Source of the DNA: Salinimicrobium sp963709775 | GTDB lineage: Bacteria; Bacteroidota; Bacteroidia; Flavobacteriales; Flavobacteriaceae | NCBI GenBank assembly: GCA_963709775.1 | Contig: CAVPXS010000007.1 | Coordinates: forward strand, 1 to 64,000 | Reading direction: 5' to 3' | Length of the DNA: 64,000 bases | Shown: one piece after another, positions 51,302-61,266 of the stretch | Numbering within the stretch: the stretch's first letter is position 1 | How the letters are laid out: each line of letters opens with the position of its first letter | The notes under the pieces: generated by a model | Databases searched by the model: none | What the model saw: only the letters and a program-made list of their open reading frames with translations | What the model was told of the DNA's origin: nothing | Position numbers and translations under genes: made by a program

Positions 51302-51628
51302 CTAAAGTTCTTTTGCCGGATCCCAGAAATGTCGCTGAAAATCAATGACCTTATCATCCCTTACCTCAACACCCTCGGCCTCGAGCATTTGTTCCATCAC
51401 CCGTGAGCCGGGAAAGTGGTGTTTTCCTGTGAGTAGTCCGTTTCTGTTTACCACCCTGTGCGCAGGAATATCTTCCATTTTGGAAGCATTGTTCATAGCC
51501 CAGCCTACCATTCTTGAACTGCCGGTTGCTCCAAGATAATTTGCAATAGCCCCATAACTGGTGACCTTCCCCAAAGGAATTTGTCTTACCACTTCATACA
51601 CTCTTTCAAAAAATGAAGTCTTGTTCAT
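51302..51628 (-). CDS. Alkyltransferase-like (ATL) DNA-binding protein
   Basis: A 108-residue MGMT-C domain: GKVTSYGAIANYLG, SSRMVGWAMNNA, and IPAHRVVNRNG where the active Cys of true methyltransferases (PCHR) is Ala. So it is an ATL that flags O6-alkylguanine for excision repair rather than repairing it. It overlaps lysE by 4 bp. Confidence 0.9.
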   Translation of the reverse strand: MNKTSFFERVYEVVRQIPLGKVTSYGAIANYLGATGSSRMVGWAMNNASKMEDIPAHRVVNRNGLLTGKHHFPGSRVMEQMLEAEGVEVRDDKVIDFQRHFWDPAKEL

Positions 51629-52251
51629 TCCTGTGCATAAATTCTTATTATCGTAATCACCAGCAGGACCAGCATTAGAGCTGCCATAAAGTAGTTGGAA
51701 TATTTCACAAAAAAAGTTCCCTCTGCCTCAATTTTTGCGAAGAAAAGAGCATAAAGATATAGAGTGGTGAAAGTCCCCAGGGAAGCCGCCAGTACGAATG
51801 CTGTATTGTTAAGCAGGTGGTATTCAATATCCCCATTGACATTAAGTGCAGCAGCAAGAGCTACAAAAAAGGGAATGGGAAAAATATTAAGAGCCCCTAT
51901 TATGATACCTTTAAACACACTCTTTAATCCCGAAGTAGGAGTCACTTCCACCTCTCTCCTCTTTCGCTGCGCCATTACCAGAAAATAGAACATCATGATC
52001 AAGAAGATCACAAATCCGGCGCGTAAAAGTATACTGTTGATATACGTGTTATCAAAAATATAACGTGCGAGCATTATTGCAATAGCCGCTTGCAGTAAAA
52101 CTACTAAAGATGCTCCAAGGGCCATATAGATCCCATTGGTTTTCCCCCTTTTAAGACAGGTTTTGGCAACGCTCATATTCACCAATCCCGGCGGAACAAC
52201 CCCGAGCAAAGCTGCAAAATAGGTAATAAGGAAAATTCGGGTTTCCTCCAA
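51625..52251 (-). CDS. LysE family translocator
   Basis: A 208-residue, six-helix protein with LysE/RhtB traits: AALLGVVPPGLVNMSVAKTC, then helices GASLVVLLQAAIAIMLARYIF and GFVIFLIMMFYFLVMA, and IGALNIFPIPFFVALAAAL. Exports amino acids or similar small molecules; substrate unknown. It lies between trmB and the ATL gene in one operon. Confidence 0.85.
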   Translation of the reverse strand: MEETRIFLITYFAALLGVVPPGLVNMSVAKTCLKRGKTNGIYMALGASLVVLLQAAIAIMLARYIFDNTYINSILLRAGFVIFLIMMFYFLVMAQRKRREVEVTPTSGLKSVFKGIIIGALNIFPIPFFVALAAALNVNGDIEYHLLNNTAFVLAASLGTFTTLYLYALFFAKIEAEGTFFVKYSNYFMAALMLVLLVITIIRIYAQE

Positions 52252-52257
52252 GAGTGT

Positions 52258-52932
52258 CTATTTTATCCTAAACTGAATGTAAGTTATAGGTTTTCCCTGC
52301 TCAAGATACTGTTTTTCATAAAAAGTCTGTATCCCGGTAACTTCTTTTGGAGAGTATTCATTTTTGTACACGTTATGATTGGCCTGTACAACTTCATGCC
52401 CTTCCCCATGAAGGAGCCCAAGGGTATAACCGTGCATAAATTCGCTATCTGTTTTCAGGTTAACAAGGCCACCCGGCTTCAGGATCTTTTTGTACTTCTG
52501 AAGAAATTCCGAATTGGTCATACGGTGCTTGGTACGTTTATATTTGATCTGTGGATCGGGGAAGGTGATCCAGATTTCATCAACTTCATTTTCGCCAAAC
52601 AACAGGTCTACCAGCTCTATCTGAGTCCTCAAAAATGCCACATTTTGTAGTCCTTCTTCCAGAGCTGTTTTAGCTCCTCTCCAGAATCTGGCACCTTTAA
52701 TATCTATCCCAATGAAATTTTTTTCGGGATATGCCTGCGCCAGCGCAACACTGTATTCTCCTTTACCACAACCCAATTCCAGAACAATGGGTTTGTCATT
52801 CCCAAAAAGCTCACTGCCCCATTTGTTCCTGTACCCAAAATTTCCATCTAAAACTTCCTCTCGTGTAGGTTGAACTACATTTGAAAAAGTTTCATTTTCT
52901 CTAAACCTCTTTAATTTATTCTTACTTCCCAC
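52258..52932 (-). CDS. trmB: tRNA (guanine-N7)-methyltransferase
   Basis: A 224-residue TrmB from a GTG start at 52932, giving the family N-terminus VGSKNKLKRFRENETFSNVV. A longer ATG frame (53109) would run across the divergent promoter. SAM motif LELGCGKGEYSVALA, IGIDIKGARFWRG, ITFPDPQIKYKRTKHR (catalytic PDPQ) and LKTDSEFMHGYT. It makes m7G46 in tRNA. It is first in the operon with lysE and the ATL gene. Confidence 0.93.
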   Translation of the reverse strand: MGSKNKLKRFRENETFSNVVQPTREEVLDGNFGYRNKWGSELFGNDKPIVLELGCGKGEYSVALAQAYPEKNFIGIDIKGARFWRGAKTALEEGLQNVAFLRTQIELVDLLFGENEVDEIWITFPDPQIKYKRTKHRMTNSEFLQKYKKILKPGGLVNLKTDSEFMHGYTLGLLHGEGHEVVQANHNVYKNEYSPKEVTGIQTFYEKQYLEQGKPITYIQFRIK

Positions 52933-52987
52933 TAGAAAATTTAATATTTTGGTAAAAATAAATAAAATCCCCCACAGGCCTTTCATA

Positions 52988-52995
52988 TATATTTG
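52988..52995 (+). promoter_or_regulatory. -7 promoter element almost touching the glycosyltransferase start
   Basis: TATATTTG, a full TAnnTTTG match, ends 5 bases before the ATG at 53000. Transcription would start at or next to the start codon, so the mRNA is probably leaderless. Confidence 0.5.
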
Positions 52996-52999
52996 TTTT

Positions 53000-54058
53000 A
53001 TGCGAAGTAGAAGGATTTTAGTAGCCCCGATAAACTGGGGTTTGGGGCATGCCACCCGATGTATCCCGCTTATAAAAAAGCTGGAGGAAAAAGGATTTAC
53101 TCCTATCATTGCTTCAGATGGAGCAGCACTTGAACTGCTGAAAAAAGAATTTCCGCATTTAAAAGCCTTTGAATTACCTTCCTACAATATCACCTATACG
53201 AGCAGAGGTAGTCTTTTAAAGTGGAAGCTGCTGCTGGATAGTCCGCATATCCTGAAAAATATTAAAAAGGAAAAACGGGCCACACGAATCCTGGTAGAGA
53301 AACTTAATCTCCACGGCATCATATCGGACAGCCGATTTGGAGTGCGATACAAACACCTGCCTAATGTTTTTATCACACATCAACTTAATGTGCTTTCAGG
53401 AAATACCACCTTTTTAAGCAGCAGGCTTCACCAGCGGTATATTAGAAAATATGATGAGTGTTGGGTGCCCGATGCTCCAGGCAAACCAAATCTAAGCGGA
53501 TTTCTGGGACATCCTAAAGCACAACAGGAAGCGGTAAAATACATGGGCATCATTAGCAGGTTCGAAAAGAAGGATTTGCCACAGATCTATGAATATATGG
53601 TCTTGCTTTCGGGACCCGAGCCACAGCGAAGCCTTTTGGAGGAAATACTATTAAGGGAATTAAAGCAAACTGAGAAAAAGATCCTGTTTGTTAGAGGGGT
53701 GGTAAATGAAGACCATCCGCCTATGGCAGCACCAAATATGGTAATAAAAAACTACCTGTTTGGAAAAGAACTGGAACATGCAATTAACAGCAGTAAGGTG
53801 GTGATTGCCAGATCTGGATATACAACTTTGATGGACCTGGCAAAACTTGAAAAGCAGGCGTTTTTTATTCCCACTCCGGGACAATTCGAGCAGAAGTACC
53901 TGGCAGAGAGAATGAGAAAATTAGGATTCGCTCCTTCGTGCGAGCAGGAAGATTTTGATCTTGAGAAACTAGAAAAGGTAAAAGATTATTCCGGGTTAAA
54001 CGACCCCGGGTTTATCTGCGACTACTCTGGCCTTTTTAGCCTTTTTCAGAGTAAATGA
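53000..54058 (+). CDS. Glycosyltransferase, GT28/MurG-like fold
   Basis: A 352-residue protein from MRSRRILVAPINWGLGHATR; the longer frame from 52949 is unlikely. The N-terminus has the GLGHATR nucleotide-sugar motif, and the second domain has VVIARSGYTTLMDLAKL and PTPGQFEQKYLAERM (donor-binding). It is predicted to transfer a sugar onto a lipid or polymer; substrate unknown. Its 3' end overlaps the convergent kinase gene by 63 bp. Confidence 0.87.
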   Translation: MRSRRILVAPINWGLGHATRCIPLIKKLEEKGFTPIIASDGAALELLKKEFPHLKAFELPSYNITYTSRGSLLKWKLLLDSPHILKNIKKEKRATRILVEKLNLHGIISDSRFGVRYKHLPNVFITHQLNVLSGNTTFLSSRLHQRYIRKYDECWVPDAPGKPNLSGFLGHPKAQQEAVKYMGIISRFEKKDLPQIYEYMVLLSGPEPQRSLLEEILLRELKQTEKKILFVRGVVNEDHPPMAAPNMVIKNYLFGKELEHAINSSKVVIARSGYTTLMDLAKLEKQAFFIPTPGQFEQKYLAERMRKLGFAPSCEQEDFDLEKLEKVKDYSGLNDPGFICDYSGLFSLFQSK

Positions 54059-55072
54059 GAATTCACTTCCCATGCCGTAAGTGCTTTCCACAGAGATCTT
54101 TTCTTTATGCGCTTCCAACAAGTGCTTAACAATTGCGAGGCCCAGACCAGAACCGCCTTCTTTTCGGGAACCGCTCTTATCTACCCTGTAGAACCTCTCA
54201 AAAAGCCTTGGAATATGCTCTTTTTGGATCCCTTCTCCATTATCACTTACCCTTACGATGATCTTCTTTTTTGAATGCTCTTCAATGGCAACTTCGGTCG
54301 TGCCATCATGCTTTCCATATTTGATGGAATTCACCAAAAGATTGGTTACCACCTGCTGTATTCTTTCTTTATCGGCTTTCACCCATACCGGTGCATAAGG
54401 AGTTTCAAATAATAAGGTGATATTCTTTTTTGCTGCCTTCATCTCCAGGAGATCAAACACGTTCTGCATCACCTCCACAATATCAAAAACTTCAAGGTTT
54501 AACCTCAGCTCCCCTGTCTCCAGTTTAGTGATCATATCAAGATCCTGAACAATATAAACCAGGCGTTCTACTCCCTTGGCTGCCCTTGCCAAATATTGTT
54601 TACGAACCGTTTTATCTTTCATTGCACCGTCAAGGAGCGTCTCGATATAACCCTGAACCGTAAATAAAGGGGTTTTAAGTTCGTGAGAAATATTACCCAT
54701 AAAATCCTTTCGGTAAGAATCCCGCACTTTAAGCGCTTCGATCTCGAGCTTCTTTCCTTCAGCAAATTTTTGGACTTCCTGTGAGAGCGAGGTCATATCG
54801 GTAGTGACCTGTTCGGGATTAAGGGGAGTAGCACTCAGCATACTCACATTCTCATAGATCTTCTTGATCTTTTTATAGATGAAGAATTCTACCCGGTACT
54901 GAATAATCAAAAATGCAAAAATGAAACAGGTAATGGCATAAATTAAAAGAGCCCATTCCGAATAAGCGTCATGAAGGACAAGAAAAACAGCCGAAATCCC
55001 GGTGAGGAAAAGAGTAACGTAAATAGAGGTCTTTACTGCAAACGTATATGATCGCTTAAAACCTTTAGCCAT
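53996..55072 (-). CDS. PhoR-like sensor histidine kinase
   Basis: A 358-residue kinase: two N-terminal helices (residues about 10-60), then HisKA with FMGNISHELKTPLFT (H130), HATPase with NLLVNSIKYGKHDG, DNGEGI and GGSGLGLAIVKHLLEAHK. There is hardly a periplasmic loop, as in PhoR, so it senses within the membrane or through partners. The start overlaps the regulator gene stop by 1 bp. The layout fits a PhoR-PhoB pair responding to phosphate, which is inferred. Confidence 0.9.
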   Translation of the reverse strand: MAKGFKRSYTFAVKTSIYVTLFLTGISAVFLVLHDAYSEWALLIYAITCFIFAFLIIQYRVEFFIYKKIKKIYENVSMLSATPLNPEQVTTDMTSLSQEVQKFAEGKKLEIEALKVRDSYRKDFMGNISHELKTPLFTVQGYIETLLDGAMKDKTVRKQYLARAAKGVERLVYIVQDLDMITKLETGELRLNLEVFDIVEVMQNVFDLLEMKAAKKNITLLFETPYAPVWVKADKERIQQVVTNLLVNSIKYGKHDGTTEVAIEEHSKKKIIVRVSDNGEGIQKEHIPRLFERFYRVDKSGSRKEGGSGLGLAIVKHLLEAHKEKISVESTYGMGSEFSFTLKKAKKARVVADKPGVV

Positions 55073-55758
55073 TATTCCACAAATTTATAACCCACTCCTT
55101 TAATGGTCTTAATACTATCATCTCCTATCTTCTCCCGAAGTTTCCTAATATGTACATCAATGGTGCGACCACCAACAACAACTTCATTACCCCAAACCCG
55201 TTCCAGGATCTCGTCCCGTTGAAAGACCCTTCCGGGTTGGGAGGCCAAAAGGTACAACAATTCAAATTCTTTACGCGGGAGCATAATAATTTGATCTCCC
55301 CGTGTGACCTTATATTCTTCCCTGTTAATTTCCAGGTCTCCTGCGGTAACAATTTCAGATTTTGAAGTGGAGTCTTCATTATACCGCCTCAACAGAGCTT
55401 TTACCTTACTTAGAAGAACCTTGGGCTTAATAGGCTTCGTAATATAATCATCTGCCCCTGCATCAAAGCCGGCCATTTGTGAATAATCCTCGCCTCTGGC
55501 TGTAAGAAAAGTAATTATAGTATTAGCCAGCTCGGGATCTTTTCTCATTTGGATACAGGTCTCCATTCCATCCATTTTAGGCATCATTACGTCAAGAATA
55601 ACTAAATGAGGTTTATTTTTCTTGGCTGCCTCCAGAGCTTCAATTCCATTTTTGGCTGTAGCTACCTTATATCCCTCGGCAGTTAAATTATACCTTATGA
55701 TCTCAATGATATCCGGTTCATCATCGACAAGTAAAATGCAGATGTCGCTTTTTTTCAT
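55072..55758 (-). CDS. PhoB-like response regulator
   Basis: A 228-residue OmpR/PhoB-type regulator: receiver with LVDDEPD, phospho-acceptor D56 in LVILDVMMPKMDG and YITKPIKPK; winged helix from LEINREEYKVTRGD through PRKEFELLYLLASQPGRVFQRDEILERVW to TIDVHIRKLREKIG. It is transcribed with the downstream kinase and divergent from the TonB receptor it may control. Confidence 0.92.
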   Translation of the reverse strand: MKKSDICILLVDDEPDIIEIIRYNLTAEGYKVATAKNGIEALEAAKKNKPHLVILDVMMPKMDGMETCIQMRKDPELANTIITFLTARGEDYSQMAGFDAGADDYITKPIKPKVLLSKVKALLRRYNEDSTSKSEIVTAGDLEINREEYKVTRGDQIIMLPRKEFELLYLLASQPGRVFQRDEILERVWGNEVVVGGRTIDVHIRKLREKIGDDSIKTIKGVGYKFVE

Positions 55759-55947
55759 GACTTGTAGTTGTATTACCCTGTAAAAATAAAGATAAATATA
55801 ATGTGACCTCCCTCACATATAAATTGATAACCTTCTATTAACCTTACTTCAATTCTCCCTAACCTTTAATTGACCTATTGGTAATTCTGAGCTAACCCAG
55901 CAGTTACATTACGACTCTTCCTTTGCCACATAGAAATTCGACAAAAA

Positions 55948-58736
55948 ATGAGACGTATTTTAATTGTGGTATTTGTGCTTCTGGGGATCTTTGAACTTCA
56001 GGGCCAGATCAAAGAAACAGGTACTATAGCTGGAAAATTATCCGACAAAGAAATGGGAGGAGATCCCCTTCCATTCGCCAACGTCATGATAAACGGGACC
56101 GGCGCAGGGGCCACGACCGATATGGAAGGACTATTCCAGCTGGAAAATATTGATCCGGGATCCTATACGGTCACCTTCAGTTTTATAGGTTATAAAAATG
56201 TGGAAGTTCCAGTTCAGATTGAACCGGGTAAAGTAACAGAAATAAATGCAGAACTGGGTGCCACTGCAGCCAGCCTTGATGAAGTAGTAATATCAACTGT
56301 TTCAAGAAAAGACTCTGAAGTAGCTCTATTACTGGAGCAAAAAAGAGCTGTTGATATAAAAGAAAGTATTGGAGCCCGTGAATTAGCCAAATTGGGCGTC
56401 TCTGATGCTGCCAAAGCCACTACCCGTATTTCGGGCGTGACCAGCAGTGAAGCATCGGGTGACATTTTTGTAAGGGGATTGGGAGACCGTTATTTATATA
56501 CCACTCTTAATGGACTGCCCATCCCTTCAGATGATGTTGAAAGAAAGAACATAGACCTGGAACTTTTCCCTACAGGAATTATCCAAAGTGTAGCCATAAG
56601 CAAAACATATTCTCCCAACACTTCTGCCGATCAGGCTTCGGGGAATATTGATATCTCCACCAGGGAACTGGTAGGAACAAGTGAACTGAGCTTTGGCGCC
56701 GGTGCAGGAATTAATACAAATGTTTTGCAGGAAGGGGTATTCGACAACTTCAAGGTTTCTCCAAACCTGAAAAATGCCGATTTTGGTTTTTACACTGGAG
56801 GAAAGGCTTCAGAATATAAATTATTTACCAGGACTGGACTCCCGGAACTGCAGACTTTCCAATGAATTACAAGTACAACCTTACTGCGGGGAAGAGATTT
56901 GGAGATAAGCTTGAGGTTCTAATCACAGGCTCCCAGGATATTGACTATGAATATACCGAAGGAATATTTCGGGAATACCGCGCCAACTTTGTTACAGATA
57001 CAATAACAGATGCTACCGTTTACTCAAAAACGATAAATACTACCGGGCTGGCAACTGTAGCTTATGAGTTTGATGCCAATAACAGTCTTAGGGCAAACAG
57101 CCTTTTTATTAATAAGCTTTCAGATAATGTTTATGAAGGAGGAAGGAATCAGGAGGGTTTTATTTTTGAAGAAACAGATCCCAATGAAGGCCTGGCCCAG
57201 TTTGTAAGGGACCAAAACACAAAACAGACCCGTCTTTGGGTGAATCAACTGCTCGGGGAGCACAGGCTGGGAGAGAAAAATAATCTTGACTGGGCTGCCG
57301 GTTTGAACCTGGTGAATGCCGATGAGCCTAACCGGATTAGAAATGAGGTCAACTTCAATGATGACGTAGTTTATCTTGGGGATACAGGTGGTTACCAGCA
57401 GAGAAAGAGCTATCAGGAAATTGACGACTATGAATTCAATGGCAGGATACAGGATCGTCTTGAAATACTTACTTCAGAAGAAAAGCAACTCGAATTAAGC
57501 TTTGGTGGAACCTACAGGTTCAAGGAAAGAGACTTTATATCCCGATTTCTGGGACTCGAGGAAAGATCTAACAGGATTTTAACTCCTTCTTCCATAGACA
57601 ACCTGGATGAGGTTTTCTCTCCCGAAAATTATAACAATGGAAATCTGGAGATCAATGACGACCTTCAGGCAGACAGGTACAGGGCTAACCTGGAATCTAC
57701 CGCCGGGTTTGCAAGCATTAATTTTGGTTTGGAAAAGCTGAACATTAATGCCGGAGTCCGTTACCAAAAAGATGAACTTGAGGTAGTTTACAACGTGGGG
57801 AACATTCCCGGAAGAACAGGAATATCAAACCTTGCTTATGATAACTTTTATCCTGCTGTCAATCTGCGCTATGCTTTAACCGAAAGATCAAACTTTCGCC
57901 TTGCTGCCAGCAAAACCCTCACCTTACCCGAATTTAAAGAAGTAGCTCCTTTTGAGTACGTTTCCCAAACCGGGCAGGTGACCAGAGGTAATCCCGATCT
58001 ACAGGCATCAACCAACTACAACCTTGACCTTAAGTATGAATTTTTCCCTTCTGCAGGGGAGCTGTTATCCCTTACAGGATTCTATAAAAGAATTGAAGAT
58101 CCAATCAACCAGGTACAGGACAGGGGCTCTGCAGGTGTCTTCTCATATTTCAACGCAGGAGAACAGGCAGAGATCTTTGGACTTGAACTGGAAACCCGCC
58201 TGGAGCTAATAAGAATGGAAAATGGTGCGGCCTATGACTTTAATCTTGGTTTCAATGCCTCCCGAATGTGGCACTCCCAGGACCTTAAGGAATTAAGAAA
58301 TGAGGACGGACAGTTGTTGCGCACCTTTAGATACAAAGGTTTAACTGAAACAGGTTTACAAGGTGCATCGGACTGGATCTTTAATGGTTCTCTTAACCTG
58401 GTTGTTGGAACCGAGTATCCTTTCATGGCGAGCCTGGTTGCAAATTATGCATCAGACAAGATCTATGCACTTGGTGCCCCTGAAAGACAAACTGAAAGTG
58501 AAACTTTTTACAACGATGCCATTGTTGAAAAAGGTTTCATAAGCCTCGATGCAGTATTAAGCCAGGATCTTGGAGATCATTGGGGCATAAAATTTACCGG
58601 GAAGAATCTTCTTAACCCTACTGTAGAAAGAGTGCAGGATGTTAGGCCTTCTACCACAGGAATAGAAACTACCCAAACCGTAAGATCCTATACCCGTGGC
58701 GCAGTATTGTCACTGGGAATCAACTACAACTTTTAA
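55948..58736 (+). pseudogene. TonB-dependent outer-membrane receptor, split by a frameshift
   Basis: The first frame (55948-56865) has a signal peptide, a carboxypeptidase-regulatory-like domain (GTIAGKLSDKEMGGDPLPFA), and a plug with TTRISGVTSSEASGDIFVRG and ASGNIDISTREL. The second frame (56862-58736) starts MNYKYNLTAGKRFGDKLEVL and holds the barrel to an aromatic end (LGINYNF). The frames overlap by ATGA. Reading one base off just before gives ADFPMNYKYN, so one base is missing or extra between about 56790 and 56861. It likely imports a phosphate- or polymer-linked nutrient with the lipoprotein that follows. Confidence 0.88.
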
Positions 58737-58779
58737 TCTTTTACAACCACACATTAAAACTTTAATTAAAACAAACACA

Positions 58780-60717
58780 ATGAAAAAAATGACCAAAAAC
58801 TTAGCTGTACTATTCTTACTATTCAGCGGCTTGATATTCACAGGCTGTAGTGAGGATGAAGATCCAATCATCGATAAACCACAAGTAGAAAACGATGAAC
58901 TAAATGGAGAATTAAATGAAGATTTAACTCTTAATCCATCTGTAGCTTATAAACTAACAGGTTCTTTTGAAGTACTTGCAGGTAACACCTTAACCATACC
59001 GGCAGGAACTAAAATTGTTGCCGAAAAAGGCACAGAAAATTACATTGCCATCCATCAAGGTGCCGACATAGTAATTACCGGAACCCAAAGCAACCCTGTA
59101 ATTATGACTTCTGTCAACGGTGCTCCCGGCGACTGGGGCGGTCTTGTTATCCTTGGAAACGGGGTTACTACCGAAGGTGTTGATGTAACTGCCGAAGTAG
59201 GCGGATTCAAGTATGGAGGTACAGACAACACCGATAATTCAGGAACCATTGAATATCTTGTAATTGAAGGAGCAGGTGCTCAGATCAATGCCGATTCTCA
59301 ATACAATGGCTTAAGCCTGTATGCAGTTGGTAGCGGCACTACAATTAGAAATATTGCAATCCTTAACGGAGCAGATGACGGAGTGGAATTCTTTGGAGGT
59401 GCTGTATCTGCAACCGAATTATATCTTGAGAACAACGAAGATGACTCTGTTGACTGGACCGAAGGTTGGAATGGTACTATCACAAACGTGTATGTGCTTC
59501 ACACCATAGAAGGTTTCTCTACAGCGATTGAAGCCGATGGGGTAAATAACAATCCAAAAATCATCAATTTCACCGCTGTTTCTACAATTGGAGGAACTGC
59601 TCTGCAGTTTAAAAAAGAATCGGGTGCCACTTTTGAAGGTCTTTCTTTAAGCGGTTACGATACTTCTGTAGAAATGAGAGACAACGGTCCTGTAGCGAAC
59701 GTTGTAATTGAAAATAATGTAGCGAATCCCGAAGCGAATTATACCGTTCCCGCAACCGTTAATGCAAATGCTTTTACATGGATCAATAACAGAGGTAGCG
59801 TAGCTTCCAACATTCTTCAGGGTACCGTAGAAGGAACAGTGACTCTTGATCCTGCTACAACCTATAACCTTAACTCTTCTTACATTGTTCAGGATGGTGG
59901 AAAACTAGTTATTCCTGCAGGAACAAAGATCGTTGCCAGAGACGGTGGTACAGATGTTTACATCGCTGTTCTCAAAGGCGGAATGATAGATATCCAGGGA
60001 ACTGAGACAGATCCTGTAGTGATCTCTTCTGCTGAAGGTAATCCGGGAGACTGGGGCGGACTAACAATTGTTGGTGACGCTACTACTACCGAAGGTGTTG
60101 ATGCAGTTGCCGAAGTTGGAGGATTTGTTTACGGTGGTAACAATGACGAGGATAACTCCGGAAGCATTAAATATCTTGTCATCTCAGGAACCGGAGCTCA
60201 GATCAATTCTGAATCTCAATACAACGGAATTTCCTTCTATGCTGTTGGATCTGGTACTACTGTAGAAAATGTTGCTGTACTTAGTGGAGCTGATGACGGA
60301 GTAGAATTCTTTGGAGGAACTGTATCTGCATCCAACCTTTACCTTGAAAACCTTGAAGACGATGCTGTAGACTGGACAGAAGGATGGAATGGAACTGTTA
60401 CCGATGTTTACGTGAACCACACCATCGACAACTTCTCTACTGCAGTTGAAGCCGACGGTGCTAACAACAATCCGAAGTTGATCAACTTCACCGCAGTTTC
60501 TACAACCGGCGGTACTGCACTACAGTTCAAGAAAGAATCTGGTGCAACCTTTTCAAATCTTTACCTTGAAGGTTATGAAACCAATGTGGATATGAGAGAT
60601 GGCGGCGCACTTACTAATGTGCAAATCGATGGAGCAGGTGCAGCTGTAGATGCTGCGTATGACCTGGGAACAAAGGTCGATGTTTCAACCTGGACCTGGA
60701 TAGGAGCAGAACTGTAG
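58780..60717 (+). CDS. Repeat-duplicated surface lipoprotein, partner of the TonB receptor
   Basis: A 645-residue lipoprotein from MKKMTKNLAVLF (upstream in-frame ATG 58696 lies in the receptor end); lipobox IFTGCS. Two tandem copies of about 290 residues follow, each with TLTIPAGTKIVA, GDWGGLVILGNGVTTEGVD, AEVGGFKYGGTDNTDNSGT, DDGVEFFGGAVSATELYLEN and FTAVSTIGGTALQFKKESGA. Each looks like a right-handed beta-helix. It is 44 bp after the receptor; such pairs sit beside PhoRB-like systems in flavobacteria. Ligand unknown. Confidence 0.85.
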   Translation: MKKMTKNLAVLFLLFSGLIFTGCSEDEDPIIDKPQVENDELNGELNEDLTLNPSVAYKLTGSFEVLAGNTLTIPAGTKIVAEKGTENYIAIHQGADIVITGTQSNPVIMTSVNGAPGDWGGLVILGNGVTTEGVDVTAEVGGFKYGGTDNTDNSGTIEYLVIEGAGAQINADSQYNGLSLYAVGSGTTIRNIAILNGADDGVEFFGGAVSATELYLENNEDDSVDWTEGWNGTITNVYVLHTIEGFSTAIEADGVNNNPKIINFTAVSTIGGTALQFKKESGATFEGLSLSGYDTSVEMRDNGPVANVVIENNVANPEANYTVPATVNANAFTWINNRGSVASNILQGTVEGTVTLDPATTYNLNSSYIVQDGGKLVIPAGTKIVARDGGTDVYIAVLKGGMIDIQGTETDPVVISSAEGNPGDWGGLTIVGDATTTEGVDAVAEVGGFVYGGNNDEDNSGSIKYLVISGTGAQINSESQYNGISFYAVGSGTTVENVAVLSGADDGVEFFGGTVSASNLYLENLEDDAVDWTEGWNGTVTDVYVNHTIDNFSTAVEADGANNNPKLINFTAVSTTGGTALQFKKESGATFSNLYLEGYETNVDMRDGGALTNVQIDGAGAAVDAAYDLGTKVDVSTWTWIGAEL

Positions 60718-60749
60718 TTTCCTCAGGTTTTTCTTTTAAGTCAAAATAT

Positions 60750-60778
60750 AAAGGCTGCCGTAACGGTAGCCTTTTTTT
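60750..60778 (+). terminator. Terminator after the lipoprotein
   Basis: AAAGGCTGCCG (60750-60760), loop TAA, CGGTAGCCTTT (60764-60774) with one G-T pair, then Ts. Confidence 0.85.
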
Positions 60779-60876
60779 ATTATTGTAGACGAATCTATTT
60801 TTAACGTTTCCACAACTAAAATTTGGTCCGGTTTTTGAATTTTTTATTGTAAATTTGAAATGATACCGTATTAAAT

Positions 60877-61215
60877 ATGAAACAAATCTACTTGTACCCT
60901 CTTATGATCATTGGCCTTTTGCTCTTCTCGAGCCCGGCCACTGCACAGGTATCACAACCCGAAGCTCCTGGAAAAGAAGTTCCCATTGAAGGGCTTTCCA
61001 TATTTCCAAATCCTGCATCCGGTCAAAAAGTATACATTAACACTAAAGCAGGGAAGGCTAAAACAGTTCAGGTTTATAATGTACTGGGGAACAACGTTCT
61101 CTCTGCCCAGCTAACAGGAAATGAACTGAATATTTCCGATCTGGATCCAGGTATTTATATCATGAAGATCCAGGAAGGTAAAAGCACTGCTACCCGAAAG
61201 CTGGTGGTTAGATAA
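60877..61215 (+). CDS. Minimal T9SS-type sorting-domain protein
   Basis: A 112-residue protein: signal peptide (MIIGLLLFSSPATAQ), a short spacer, then the type A T9SS C-terminal domain (IEGLSIFPNPASGQKVYINT, VQVYNVLGNNVLSAQL, ISDLDPGIYIMKIQEG, KLVVR). Beyond the sorting domain there is almost no cargo (about 20 residues). It indicates a type IX secretion system in the organism. It may be a cell-surface anchor or a stranded C-terminus. Confidence 0.88.
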   Translation: MKQIYLYPLMIIGLLLFSSPATAQVSQPEAPGKEVPIEGLSIFPNPASGQKVYINTKAGKAKTVQVYNVLGNNVLSAQLTGNELNISDLDPGIYIMKIQEGKSTATRKLVVR

Positions 61216-61266
61216 GCAAACTCTTTACCATTTACTTTATTCCCTACCTTTGTGCCTTTCAATTCT

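Noticed and set aside
51302..51628. O6-methylguanine-DNA methyltransferase
   Set aside because: The reactive cysteine is replaced by alanine in the PCHR position, so it is an alkyltransferase-like protein.
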